64,000 nucleotides of DNA from Methylobacterium mesophilicum SR1.6/6. Lineage in GTDB: Bacteria; Pseudomonadota; Alphaproteobacteria; Rhizobiales; Beijerinckiaceae. Positions within the stretch are counted from its first letter, which is position 1, and each line of letters begins with the position of its first letter. The position numbers and the translations under genes are program-made. The notes beneath the pieces were generated by a model that worked only from the letters and a program-made list of their open reading frames with translations, was not told the origin of the DNA and searched no databases. Where the stretch lies: positions 4,855,447 to 4,919,446 of the forward strand of contig NZ_CP043538.1 of the NCBI RefSeq assembly GCF_000364445.2, in the 5' to 3' direction. Below, in pieces: positions 42,015 through 56,295 of this stretch.

Positions 42015-42034
42015 ACATAAACATATCTTTATGT
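42015..42034. promoter_or_regulatory. Palindromic SahR-type operator over the start codon
   Basis: ACATAAACATATCTTTATGT is a 20-base palindrome with one mismatched base pair. It closely matches the SahR operator consensus known from proteobacteria (a palindrome built on ATAAAGATATCTTTAT). It overlaps the ATG (42031) of the regulator gene itself, so binding would block both transcription start and translation. A TTGCGC at 41995 may be the -35 element. Confidence 0.75.
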
Positions 42035-43041
42035 CTATCGAACGCAGGCAAGAGACGGGCTCGATCCCGTTCCCGGAGGCGCTCGGCGTCCTGCGCGCGG
42101 CCGCCGAGGAGACGCGCCTGCGCATCCTGGCGCTGCTGGTGGAGGGCGAGCTGTCGGTCTCCGACCTGACCGATATTCTCGGCCAGTCGCAGCCGCGGAT
42201 CTCGCGCCATCTCAAGCTGCTTGTCGAGGCCGGGCTCGTGGAGCGCCACCGCGAGGGGGCCTGGGCGTTCTTCCGCCTGTCCGAGAGCCGCGCCGGCTTG
42301 GCCGACCCGCTGCTGTCAGGGCTCGACCGGACCGCGCCGCCGCTGTCGGAGGACCGTGCCCGGCTCGACGCGGTCCGGGCACAGCGGGCCGAGACGGCGC
42401 AGACCTTCTTCGCCCGCCTCGCGCCCAAATGGGACGAGTTGCGCTCCCTGCACGTCTGCGAGACAATCGTCGAGGCGGCGGTGCTCGACGCGCTGGGCGA
42501 CCGCCCCATCGGCAGCCTGATCGATCTCGGCACCGGTACGGGGCGGATGCTGGGCCTGCTGGCGCCGCGCGCCGGCCGCGCCACCGGCCTTGATTCGAGC
42601 CACGCCATGCTGTCCGTTGCCCGGGCGAACCTGGAACGGCAGGGCCTGGCTCGGGTCGACCTCCGGCAGGGGGACATCCACGCGCCGCCTTTCGCCCGGG
42701 CGAGCTTCGATCTCGTGGTGGTCCATCAGGTGCTGCACTACCTCGACGACCCGGCCCGGGCGCTCCGCGGTGCCGCGCGCCTCGTGGCGCCGGGCGGCCG
42801 CCTCCTGGTGGTGGATTTCGCGCCCCACGAGTTGGAGTTCCTCCGCACCGGTCAGGCCCACCGCCGGCTCGGCTTCTCGGCCGATCAGGTCTCCGGCTGG
42901 CTCGCAGAGGCCGGACTCGCCACGGTCGCGACCCGCGAGCTGACACCCCGCGAGTCGGGCCAGCTCACCGTAACGCTCTGGCTGGCCCAGGACGGGGTGG
43001 CCGAGACCGACACAGAACAGCCTCAGCGCGCCGTCGCCTGA
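42031..43041 (+). CDS. SahR-like ArsR-family regulator fused to a SAM-dependent methyltransferase domain
   Basis: A 336-residue two-domain protein. Residues 15-95 form an ArsR winged helix (AAAEETRLRILALLVEGELSVSDL, then LGQSQPRISRHLKLLVEAGLV). Residues 150-300 are a class I methyltransferase fold with IDLGTGTGRMLGLLAP for SAM binding. This fusion is the alphaproteobacterial form of SahR, a repressor that responds to S-adenosylhomocysteine and controls methionine-cycle genes. The methyltransferase part may serve as the SAH sensor. metF follows 48 bases later. No ribosome-binding site precedes ATG 42031, so a leaderless mRNA is likely. Confidence 0.85.
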   Translation: MSIERRQETGSIPFPEALGVLRAAAEETRLRILALLVEGELSVSDLTDILGQSQPRISRHLKLLVEAGLVERHREGAWAFFRLSESRAGLADPLLSGLDRTAPPLSEDRARLDAVRAQRAETAQTFFARLAPKWDELRSLHVCETIVEAAVLDALGDRPIGSLIDLGTGTGRMLGLLAPRAGRATGLDSSHAMLSVARANLERQGLARVDLRQGDIHAPPFARASFDLVVVHQVLHYLDDPARALRGAARLVAPGGRLLVVDFAPHELEFLRTGQAHRRLGFSADQVSGWLAEAGLATVATRELTPRESGQLTVTLWLAQDGVAETDTEQPQRAVA

Positions 43042-43089
43042 GGCGAAGATCCATCGTCTGAACCGATCGACCTAGAGGACGAGACCCCG

Positions 43090-44007
43090 ATGCGCCGTTC
43101 CACCCACCGCGCCAGTCGCGACGGCTACCACCCGATCCGCGTCTCGATCGAGTTCTTCCCGCCGAAGACCGACGAGATGGAGAAGATCCTCTGGAACTCC
43201 ATCGAGCGCCTCGCGCCGCTGCAGCCGAGCTTCGTGTCGGTGACCTACGGGGCCGGCGGCTCGACCCGCGAGCGCACGCACAACACGGTGGCCCGGATGG
43301 TCCGCGAGACCGGCTTGAAGCCGGCCGCCCATCTCACCTGCGTGGACGCCTCGCGCGACGAGATCGACGCGGTGGTGCAATCCTACTGGGACGCGGGCGT
43401 GCGCCACATCGTGGCGCTCCGCGGTGACCCGGCCGAGGGCGTCGGCCACGCCTACCGGCCGCATCCGGAGGGCTACGCCTCGACCGCCGAGCTGGTGCAG
43501 GGGATCAAGCGGATCGGCGACTTCAAGGTCTCGGTCTCGGCCTATCCCGAGAAGCACCCCGAGGCCTCCTCACTGGAGGCCGACATCGACGCCCTGAAGG
43601 CCAAGGTCGATGCCGGCGCCGATCAGGCGATCACCCAGTTCTTTTTCGAGAACGAGATCTACCTGCGCTACCTGGAGAAGGTCCGGGCCGCCGGGATCAC
43701 GATCCCGATCATCCCGGGCATCCTGCCGGTGCAGAACTTCAAGCAGGCGGCGAACTTCGCCCGCCGCACCGGCGCCTCTGTGCCCTACTGGCTGGCTGCC
43801 CGGTTCGAGGGGCTGGAGGACGACGTCGAGACCCGCCGCCTCGTCGCCGGCGCGGTGGCGGCCGAGCAGGTCCTCGACCTCGTGGACGAGGGCGTCAACG
43901 ACTTCCACTTCTACTCGATGAACCGCTCGGATCTCGTCTACGCGATCTGCCACCTGCTCGGCCTGCGCGCGCAGGCGCCGAAGCTGGCGGCCGCGAAGGC
44001 GGCTTGA
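43090..44007 (+). CDS. metF: Methylenetetrahydrofolate reductase
   Basis: A 305-residue FAD-dependent TIM-barrel enzyme that reduces 5,10-methylene-THF to 5-methyl-THF, the methyl donor for MetH. It has SIEFFPPKTDEM near residue 19, FVSVTYGAGGSTRERT near 50, HLTCVDASRDEI, ALRGDPAEG (folate/FAD), and GADQAITQFFFEN near 180. It sits between the SahR-like gene and metH on the same strand, so it should be co-regulated with methionine supply. Confidence 0.95.
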   Translation: MRRSTHRASRDGYHPIRVSIEFFPPKTDEMEKILWNSIERLAPLQPSFVSVTYGAGGSTRERTHNTVARMVRETGLKPAAHLTCVDASRDEIDAVVQSYWDAGVRHIVALRGDPAEGVGHAYRPHPEGYASTAELVQGIKRIGDFKVSVSAYPEKHPEASSLEADIDALKAKVDAGADQAITQFFFENEIYLRYLEKVRAAGITIPIIPGILPVQNFKQAANFARRTGASVPYWLAARFEGLEDDVETRRLVAGAVAAEQVLDLVDEGVNDFHFYSMNRSDLVYAICHLLGLRAQAPKLAAAKAA

Positions 44008-44035
44008 ATGAAGACTGTCTCGTAAGCACGCCGCT

Positions 44036-44127
44036 CCGTCATCGCGAGCGCAGCGAAGCGACCCAGGGCAGCGCGACATCGGTTAGCGTGGCGCAGCTGG
44101 ATTGCTTCGCTCGGCTCGCAAAGACGG
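44036..44127 (+). repeat. Palindromic dispersed repeat, copy 2 of 3
   Basis: A 92-base element starting CCGTCATCGCGAGCGCAGCG and ending in the near reverse complement, GATTGCTTCGCTCGGCTCGC then AAAGACGG. It fills most of the gap between metF and metH. It is in the opposite orientation to the copy at 18705-18795 and in the same one as 47979-48074. Confidence 0.75.
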
Positions 44128-44211
44128 ATTGTGTCTGAGCCAAAGGCCCGGGCACGCAAGAGACCGAACATCCCACCCTCCACCTCAGGATGAGGTGATC
44201 TGACAGGACGC

Positions 44212-47967
<3,756 letters not shown>

Positions 47968-47978
47968 GTTCGGGCACC

Positions 47979-48074
47979 GTCGTCATCGCGAGCGCAGCGA
48001 AGCGAGCCAGGGCAGCGCGACATCGGTCGGCGTGGCGCCCCTGGATTGCTTCGCTCCGCTCGCAAGGATTGCGG
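47979..48074 (+). repeat. Palindromic dispersed repeat, copy 3 of 3
   Basis: A 96-base copy of the element at 44036-44127, sharing GTCATCGCGAGCGCAGCGAA, then GGGCAGCGCGACATCGGT and GGATTGCTTCGCTC. It lies between metH and the convergent lactonase gene and may act as a bidirectional transcript end. Confidence 0.75.
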
Positions 48075-48097
48075 GGGTCAGAACCGCCGATCCAACC

Positions 48098-49102
48098 TCA
48101 GCAGGTCGCAGCACCCCGCGTGTTCACGTACAGCGAATAGACCGAGTGTGAGGCCGTCATCAGCAGCAGGTTGCGGTTGAGTCCGCCAAAGCACAGGTTG
48201 GCGCAGCGCTCCGGCAGGCGGATCCGGCCGATCAGCTTGGCCTGCGGCGAGAGCACGATGACCCCGTCCTCGGCCTCGCTCATCCCCCAGCCGCACCAGA
48301 GGTTGCCGTCGACATCGACCCGGAACCCGTCCGGCGTGCCGGTGCCGGCATCGTAGAAGACGCGGCCGTTGGCGGTCTTCGTGCCGTTCTCGACCACGTC
48401 GTAGACGCGGATCAGGCGGTTCGGCTTCGCCCGCGCCTCGATGACGTACAGCTTCGACTCATCGGGCGAGAAGCAGAGCCCGTTCGGCCCCGCCACGCCC
48501 TCGACCACCACGCTGGCCTGCCCCGTCCTGGGGTCGATCCGGTAGACGTTGCCGGGAAGCTCCGGCGCGGCCATCGCCTCGTGCGGGTTCGGCCCGAAGG
48601 CCGGGTCGGTGAACCAGACCGCGCCGTCGGAATGGCAGACCACGTCGTTGGGCGAATTCAGCGGCTTGCCGTCGAACCGGTCCATCAGCGTGGTGATGCT
48701 GCCGTCATGCTCGGTCCGGGTGACGCTGCGGGTCCTGTGCTGGCAGGTGACCAGCCGGCCCTGCCGGTCGCGGGTGTTGCCGTTGGCGTAGTTCGACGGC
48801 TTGCGGAACACCGAGAGCGCGCCGGACGCCTCCTCCCACTTCATGATCCGGTCGTTGACGACGTCGCTGAACAGCAGCGCCCCCATGTCGCCGAACCAGA
48901 CCGGCCCCTCGGCCCAGCGGAAGCCCGTGGCGACCCGCTCCACCGTCGCGGAGGCGAGGCGGTACTTGGCGAAGGCCGGGTCGAGGATCTCGACGGCCGG
49001 GTCCGGCACCCGCTGCGACGGCTCCCAGCCGGCCCCGGCCGCCCGCGCGGCGCCGAGCACGGCCGCGCCGGCGAGCAGGCCTCTGCGCGCGATCATCGTC
49101 AT
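48098..49102 (-). CDS. SMP-30/gluconolactonase family exported protein
   Basis: A 334-residue six-bladed beta-propeller lactonase. The N-terminus MTMIARRGLLAGAAVLGAA is a twin-arginine-like signal ending near AAGA, so the enzyme is probably periplasmic, opening sugar lactones before uptake. Metal-site motifs are FRWAEGPVWF (Glu ligand), KPLNSPNDVVCHSDGAVWFTDPAFG (Asn and Asp ligands) and GTPDGFRVDVDGNLW. ATG at 49102 follows GGGAGGTACC. It is the last gene of a minus-strand operon with the dehydratase and RraA-family genes. Confidence 0.85.
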   Translation of the reverse strand: MTMIARRGLLAGAAVLGAARAAGAGWEPSQRVPDPAVEILDPAFAKYRLASATVERVATGFRWAEGPVWFGDMGALLFSDVVNDRIMKWEEASGALSVFRKPSNYANGNTRDRQGRLVTCQHRTRSVTRTEHDGSITTLMDRFDGKPLNSPNDVVCHSDGAVWFTDPAFGPNPHEAMAAPELPGNVYRIDPRTGQASVVVEGVAGPNGLCFSPDESKLYVIEARAKPNRLIRVYDVVENGTKTANGRVFYDAGTGTPDGFRVDVDGNLWCGWGMSEAEDGVIVLSPQAKLIGRIRLPERCANLCFGGLNRNLLLMTASHSVYSLYVNTRGAATC

Positions 49103-49150
49103 GGTACCTCCCTGTGGTGAGGGGTCGCCGCTCTCCGGCGGCTCACCCGA

Positions 49151-50880
<1,730 letters not shown>

Positions 50881-50962
50881 CGCGATCTCTCCGGTCTCAC
50901 GCGTTCCGGCGGCCAGGACGGACCGCAGCGGGTTCCGATCGTTTCGGGGAATCGTCCCGCAC

Positions 50963-51688
50963 TCAGCGGCCGGTCCGCTTCCGCCACGCGGCGAAGTCGG
51001 CCAGGCTCTGGTCATCGGTGGCCGGGTAGAGGCCGAGGATCGAGCGGCCCTTGCGGACCTCCTCGGTGACGAAATCCTCGTAGGCGGTCATCTTGACGGC
51101 CTCATCGGCGACCGCGTCGGCGAGGTGGGCCGGGATCACCGCGACGCCGTCGCCGTCGCCCACGATGACGTCGCCGGGGAAGACCGGGGCGTCGCCGCAG
51201 CCGATGGGCACGTTGATGTCGATGGCCTGATGGATGGTGAGGTTCGTCGGCGCCGAGGGCCGCGCGTGGTAGCTCGGCATGTCGAGGGCGGCGATCTCGT
51301 CGGCATCGCGGAACCCGCCGTCGGTCACCAGCCCGGCGCAGCCGCGCACCATCAGGCGGGTCGCCAGGATCGAGCCCGCGGAGGCGGCGCGCGCGTCCTT
51401 GCGGCTGTCGATCACGAACACGGCGCCCGGCGGGCACTCCTCCACGGCCTTGCGCTGCGGGTGCGCCCGGTCGCGGAACACCGTGATGGGGTTCAAATCC
51501 TCCCGGGCCGGCATGTAGCGCAGGGTGAAGGCCTCGCCGACCATGGTGGCGCCACCCTTCCTGAGGGGCAGGACACCCTGGATCATCTGGTTGCGGAAGC
51601 CGCGCTTGTAGAGCGCGGTCATCAGCGTCGCCGTGCTGACGGTCTTCAGCTTGGCGTGCGTCTCCGGGGACAGGCCGGGCATCCGCAT
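50963..51688 (-). CDS. RraA family protein (probable aldolase or lyase)
   Basis: A 241-residue protein of the RraA/HMG-aldolase fold. GLVTDGGFRDADEI contains the GxxRD catalytic pattern of the aldolases (Arg and Asp), with VGDGDGVAVIP further on. Members either cleave 4-hydroxy-2-oxo acids to pyruvate or, as RraA proper, regulate RNase E. Being first in an operon with a sugar-acid dehydratase and a lactonase argues for the enzymatic role, perhaps on a 2-keto-3-deoxy acid. The exact substrate is not known. Confidence 0.78.
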   Translation of the reverse strand: MRMPGLSPETHAKLKTVSTATLMTALYKRGFRNQMIQGVLPLRKGGATMVGEAFTLRYMPAREDLNPITVFRDRAHPQRKAVEECPPGAVFVIDSRKDARAASAGSILATRLMVRGCAGLVTDGGFRDADEIAALDMPSYHARPSAPTNLTIHQAIDINVPIGCGDAPVFPGDVIVGDGDGVAVIPAHLADAVADEAVKMTAYEDFVTEEVRKGRSILGLYPATDDQSLADFAAWRKRTGR

Positions 51689-51890
51689 CTCCTCCCGAAC
51701 GTCGCGCCGATCGTCTCGCCGCCGCGGACCGGACCGTCGAGGGTCCGGGCCGGCAAGTCCGGCCCGGCAGGGCCCCGACTGCGCGCCGACTGATATCTCA
51801 GGGCTTGAATAACCCTCCGATCGGATCCAGTGTCAACTCCAGGACGTATGGCCCACGAAGCAACGGGACGCTCCGAGACCGACGAGGACT

Positions 51891-52604
51891 GTGTTGGCCG
51901 GCCCTAGATCTGTCGCGGCTGACGTGGACATCGGCACCCTGGTGCCGAGCCCGCGGCCGGCGCGCTCCCTGGCGGAGACCGCCTACGACGCCATCGAGCA
52001 GATGATCATCAGCAGGCGCCTGAAGCCGGGCGCGATGGTGTCCGAGGGCGAACTCGGCGAGGAACTGGCCCTGGGGCGCACCCCGGTCCGCGAGGCGCTG
52101 GCGCGCCTGAAGACGATCGGCTTCGTCGAGGTCCATCCGCGCCGGGGCGTGCTCGTCACGCAGGTCGACATCATCAAGCATCTCGAACTCCTCGAGGTCC
52201 GCCGGCCCCTCGACGAGACGGTGGCGCGCTGCGTCATCGCGCGCGGCTCCGCCGACGACATGGCGGCGCTGCAGCGCTGCATCGCCGCCCTGCTGGCCGC
52301 CGCTGACGGGCGGGACCGCGAGGCGTATTTCCGGATCAAGCGCGCGCTCCACGAGGCGCTCGTCGGGGCGGCCTACAACCCGACGCTGACCGGCACCATG
52401 GCGGCGCTCCACGCTCAATCCCGGCGGTTCTGGTACACCTACGAACCGACCGCGAGCTTCCTGGACTGCGCCCGGATCCACGCGCAGATCGTGGCCGCGA
52501 TCGCGGCGCGGGATCCGGAACCGGCGCTGGCCGGGATCGGGACGCTGTTCGACTTTCTCGACCAGATGACACGCAAGGCCCTCGACCGGCGGCCCCTCGT
52601 CTGA
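51891..52604 (+). CDS. GntR family regulator, FCD (FadR/VanR) type
   Basis: A 237-residue repressor. The winged helix near residues 28-90 (ETAYDAIEQMIISRRLKPGAMV, then GRTPVREALARLKTIGFVEVHPRRGVLV) is followed by an FCD effector domain with RRPLDETVARC and RIHAQIVAAIAARD. It lies divergent to the RraA-dehydratase-lactonase operon and directly before the TPP-enzyme gene, so it probably controls both, with a sugar acid or its keto derivative as inducer. GTG 51891 is used; a later GTG is possible because the first 20 residues are unstructured. Confidence 0.85.
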   Translation: MLAGPRSVAADVDIGTLVPSPRPARSLAETAYDAIEQMIISRRLKPGAMVSEGELGEELALGRTPVREALARLKTIGFVEVHPRRGVLVTQVDIIKHLELLEVRRPLDETVARCVIARGSADDMAALQRCIAALLAAADGRDREAYFRIKRALHEALVGAAYNPTLTGTMAALHAQSRRFWYTYEPTASFLDCARIHAQIVAAIAARDPEPALAGIGTLFDFLDQMTRKALDRRPLV

Positions 52605-52639
52605 CAGGTTGACGGCCGAGGGTGCGCCTCTATCCTCGA

Positions 52640-52662
52640 CTGGGATATCAGGTGTATCCCAG
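52640..52662. promoter_or_regulatory. Perfect inverted repeat, likely GntR-family operator
   Basis: CTGGGATA at 52640-52647 and TATCCCAG at 52655-52662 form an exact 8-base inverted repeat with a 7-base spacer, TCAGGTG. It lies 36 bases after the GntR gene and 68 before the TPP-enzyme start. A related half-site (CTGAGATATCA on the minus strand, 51791-51801) sits in the divergent promoter region. Confidence 0.65.
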
Positions 52663-52730
52663 ACGCGACCGGACGCGCGGCGCGCCGTCCCGCGATCGCG
52701 CCGGGCCGGCAGAGGCCAGGGAGGATCAGC

Positions 52731-54401
52731 TTGAGCGCATCGCTCCAACGCACCGGCGCACAGGTGCTCGTCGATCAGCTGCGCGCGCAAGGGGTCGCGC
52801 GCGTCACCTGCGTTCCCGGCGAGAGCTACCTCGCGGTGCTCGACGCCCTGCGCGACAGCGGCATCGACGTGCTGGTCTGCCGTCAGGAGGGCGGAGCCGC
52901 CATCATGGCGGAGGCCGCCGGCAAGCTCACCGGGCGCCCCGGCATCTGCTTCGTCACCCGCGGTCCCGGCGCCACCAACGCTTCGGCCGGAATCCACATC
53001 GCCCGCCAGGATTCGACGCCGATGATCCTGTTCGTCGGGCAGATCGCCCGGCGGATGCGCGACCGGGAGGCGTTCCAGGAGGTCGATTACCGGCAGATGT
53101 TCGGCGCGATCGCCAAGTGGGCGGTGGAGATCGACGACGCCGCCCGCATCCCCGAGATCCTCGCCCGGGCCTTCCGGGTGGCGATGCAGGGCCGGCCGGG
53201 GCCCGTCGTGGTGGCCCTGCCGGAGGACATGCTTGACGACGCCGTCGCGGTCGCGGACGCGCCGCGCGTCGTCCCGGCCGCGCCGGCCCCGTCACCGGGC
53301 GACGCGGAGCGCCTGCGGGCGATGCTGGCGGAGGCGCGGCGGCCCGTGGCGCTCCTCGGCGGCTCGCGCTGGACGCCAGAGGCCGTCGCCGCCCTGGCAG
53401 CCTGGGCGGAGCGCCACGACGTGCCCGTGGCGGTCTCGTTCCGGCGGGCGCAGCTCTTCCCCGCCGACCACCCGAACTTCGCCGGCGAGCTCGGGATCGG
53501 ACCCAACCCGGCACTGCTCGCCCGGATCAAGGAGTCCGACCTGCTGCTCATGGTGGGCGGCCGCCTGTCCGAGATGCCGGCGCAATCCTACGGCCTGCTC
53601 GGCATCCCCGATCCCGGTCTGCCGCTGGTTCACGTCCATCCCGACGCGGGAGAGCTCGGCCGGGTCTACCAGCCGGCGCTGGCGATCGAGGCCGCGCCCG
53701 AGACCTTCTGCGCGGCCGTGCCGGATTTCGAGACCACGGGCCGCGGGCGCGCCGCCGAGGCCCACGCCGCCTATCGCGCGTGGTCGGAGGCTCCGGAGCC
53801 GAAGCCGGGGGCGTTCCAGTACGGCGAAGCCATCACGTGGCTGCGCGGGCGCCTGCCGCCCGACGCGGTGATCTGCAACGGCGCCGGCAACTTCGCCACC
53901 TGGGTCCACCGCTACTACCGGTTCCGCGCCTTCGGCACACAGCTCGCGCCGACCTCGGGCTCGATGGGCTACGGCCTGCCGGCCGCCGTGATGGCCAAGC
54001 GCAGCCATCCCGATCGGATCGTCGTGGCGCTCGCGGGCGACGGCGACGTGATGATGACCGTGCAGGAATTCGCCACCGCGGTGCAGTACGGGATCGCCGT
54101 CGTGGTGGTCGTCCTCGACAACGGCATGTACGGCACGATCCGCATGCATCAGGAGCGCGAGTATCCGGGACGCGTCTCGGCGACCGAGCTGCGCAATCCC
54201 GACTTCGCCGCGCTCGCCCGGGCCTGCGGCGGCCACGGCGAGCATGTGGAGCGGACCGACGAGTTCGCCCCGGCCTTCGAGCGCAGCCTCGCCTCGGGCC
54301 TGCCCGCGATGATCCACTGCCGCGTCGACCCCGAGGCGCTCACACCGACCATGACCCTCGCGGCGATCCGCGAGAAGGCGCTCGCGGCGCAGCGGGGCTG
54401 A
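52731..54401 (+). CDS. Thiamine pyrophosphate-dependent enzyme, acetolactate synthase-like
   Basis: A 556-residue three-domain TPP enzyme. Glu53 in [13 protein letters not shown] activates the cofactor, [18 protein letters not shown] follows, and GDGDVMM at 436-442 with the Asn of [10 protein letters not shown] binds Mg-TPP. It is closer to the acetolactate synthase/benzoylformate decarboxylase group than to pyruvate oxidase. In a sugar-acid locus it might decarboxylate or ligate a 2-keto acid or aldehyde, which is not a known step of the oxidative pentose-acid route. The start is TTG with AGGGAGGATCAGC before it. The semialdehyde dehydrogenase follows 41 bases later. Confidence 0.82.
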   Translation: MSASLQRTGAQVLVDQLRAQGVARVTCVPGESYLAVLDALRDSGIDVLVCRQEGGAAIMAEAAGKLTGRPGICFVTRGPGATNASAGIHIARQDSTPMILFVGQIARRMRDREAFQEVDYRQMFGAIAKWAVEIDDAARIPEILARAFRVAMQGRPGPVVVALPEDMLDDAVAVADAPRVVPAAPAPSPGDAERLRAMLAEARRPVALLGGSRWTPEAVAALAAWAERHDVPVAVSFRRAQLFPADHPNFAGELGIGPNPALLARIKESDLLLMVGGRLSEMPAQSYGLLGIPDPGLPLVHVHPDAGELGRVYQPALAIEAAPETFCAAVPDFETTGRGRAAEAHAAYRAWSEAPEPKPGAFQYGEAITWLRGRLPPDAVICNGAGNFATWVHRYYRFRAFGTQLAPTSGSMGYGLPAAVMAKRSHPDRIVVALAGDGDVMMTVQEFATAVQYGIAVVVVVLDNGMYGTIRMHQEREYPGRVSATELRNPDFAALARACGGHGEHVERTDEFAPAFERSLASGLPAMIHCRVDPEALTPTMTLAAIREKALAAQRG

Positions 54402-54442
54402 CCGCGCGCCGCGGGACCGCATCACACGAGAAGGAGCAGCCC

Positions 54443-56020
54443 ATGACCCTGCGCGGCGAGAACCTGATCGGCGCCGAGGCGCGGCGCGGCACCGAGGCGG
54501 CCTTCCGGGCTGTCGAGGCCGCCACCGGCGAAGCCCTGGAGCCGGATTTCCCCGGCGCGAGCCTCGCCGACCTCGACCGGGCCTGCGCCCTGGCGGAGGC
54601 GGCCTTCGACACCTACCGCGAGACCGACCCGGAGACCCGGGCCGGCTTCCTCGAAGCGATCGCGGCGAACATCCTGGAGATCGGCGACGACCTCGTCACC
54701 CGCTGCATGGCCGAGACCGGGCTGCCCCGCCCCCGGATCGAGGGGGAGCGCGCCCGGACCGCGGGCCAGCTGCGCCTGTTCGCCGCCGTGGTGCGCGAGG
54801 GCAGCTACGTCGAGGCCCGGATCGACCCGGCCCTGCCGGACCGCAAGCCGCTGCCCCGGCCGGACCTCCGCCTGCGGCGCATCGCGGTCGGCCCGGTGGC
54901 GGTGTTCGGGGCCTCGAATTTCCCGCTCGCCTTCTCGGTGGCGGGGGGCGACACCGCCTCGGCCCTGGCGGCCGGCTGCCCGGTGGTGGTCAAGGCGCAC
55001 CCGGCCCATCCCGGAACCTCGGAACTCGTGGGCCGGGCGGTGCAGAAGGCGGTCGCGTCCTGCGGCCTGCCGGAGGGGGTGTTCTCGCTGGTGTTCGATG
55101 CGGGCCAGTCCATCGGACAGGCCCTGGTCGCCGATCCCCGGATCGCCGCGGTCGGCTTCACCGGCTCGCGCCGGGGCGGCACCGCGCTGATGGCGATCGC
55201 CGCCGGGCGCCCGGCGCCGATCCCGGTCTATGCCGAGATGAGCAGCATCAACCCGGTCCTGCTGTTCCCGGCGGCGCTCGCCGCGCGGGGCGCCGCGATC
55301 GGCAAGGCCTTCGCGGCCTCGCTGACGCTGGGCGCCGGCCAGTTCTGCACCAATCCGGGCCTGATCCTGGCGGTGCCGGGACCGGGCCTCGACGCGTTCC
55401 TCGACGCGGCCGCGGCGGCCCTGCGGGAGAGCCCGGCCGCCACCATGCTGACGCCCGGCATCCGGGACGCGTACCGCGCGGGCGTCGACCGGGTCGCGGG
55501 CCACGCCGCCGTCACCCGGCTGGCCGAGGGGCCGGAGGGCGCGGCGGCGCAGGGCCGGGCCGCCCTGTTCGCCACCGACGCGGACGCGTTCCTGGCCGAC
55601 CCCGTGCTTCAGGAGGAGATGTTCGGCGCCTCCGCCCTCGTGGTCCGCTGCCGGGACCTCGCCGCGATGCGCGCGGTGCTGGCCCATCTTGAGGGCCAGC
55701 TCACGGCCTCGCTGCACCTCGCGCCAGAGGACCATGCGGCCGCGCGGGAACTCCTGCCGCTCCTGGAGCGGCGGGTCGGGCGCATCCTGGTGGACGGGTT
55801 CGGCACCGGCGTCGAGGTGGCGCACGCCATGGTGCATGGCGGCCCGTACCCGGCGACCTCGGACGGGCGCACGACCTCGGTGGGCAGCCTCGCGATCGAC
55901 CGGTTCCTGCGGCCGGTGAGCTATCAGGACGTCCCCGACGCCCTGCTGCCGGCAGCGCTTCAGGCCGCCAATCCGCTCAAGCTCCCGCGCCGGACCGATG
56001 GCATCCCCGACCCGCGCTGA
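54443..56020 (+). CDS. 2-oxoglutarate semialdehyde (2,5-dioxovalerate) dehydrogenase-like aldehyde dehydrogenase
   Basis: A 525-residue NAD(P)-dependent aldehyde dehydrogenase of the KGSADH type III subgroup. Motifs: [34 protein letters not shown], the general-base Glu in [13 protein letters not shown], and the nucleophile Cys302 in [12 protein letters not shown], which is the typical FCTNPGL form of this subgroup. The ATG at 54443 follows AAGGAGCAGCCC. It would oxidise 2-oxoglutarate semialdehyde to 2-oxoglutarate, the last step of non-phosphorylating pentose and glucarate breakdown, in line with the dehydratase and lactonase of the divergent operon. Confidence 0.88.
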   Translation: MTLRGENLIGAEARRGTEAAFRAVEAATGEALEPDFPGASLADLDRACALAEAAFDTYRETDPETRAGFLEAIAANILEIGDDLVTRCMAETGLPRPRIEGERARTAGQLRLFAAVVREGSYVEARIDPALPDRKPLPRPDLRLRRIAVGPVAVFGASNFPLAFSVAGGDTASALAAGCPVVVKAHPAHPGTSELVGRAVQKAVASCGLPEGVFSLVFDAGQSIGQALVADPRIAAVGFTGSRRGGTALMAIAAGRPAPIPVYAEMSSINPVLLFPAALAARGAAIGKAFAASLTLGAGQFCTNPGLILAVPGPGLDAFLDAAAAALRESPAATMLTPGIRDAYRAGVDRVAGHAAVTRLAEGPEGAAAQGRAALFATDADAFLADPVLQEEMFGASALVVRCRDLAAMRAVLAHLEGQLTASLHLAPEDHAAARELLPLLERRVGRILVDGFGTGVEVAHAMVHGGPYPATSDGRTTSVGSLAIDRFLRPVSYQDVPDALLPAALQAANPLKLPRRTDGIPDPR

Positions 56021-56100
56021 GGAGGCGGGAAGCGGCTCCGCTTCCCGCCTCAACGGCTTGCCAGCCGGTCCCCCGGCGTCTAGAGAGCCCCGGCCCATGG

Positions 56101-56175
<75 letters not shown>

Positions 56176-56295
56176 AAGGCTCAAGATTCTCAGCCGGCCG
56201 TTGATTCTCCGGCTGTTTTCGGACCCGCCCGGGCCGACCGCTCCGTCCAGGTCCACTCGGGAGGTCCACTCGTCTGGACGGCAGGGATTCCTGCC

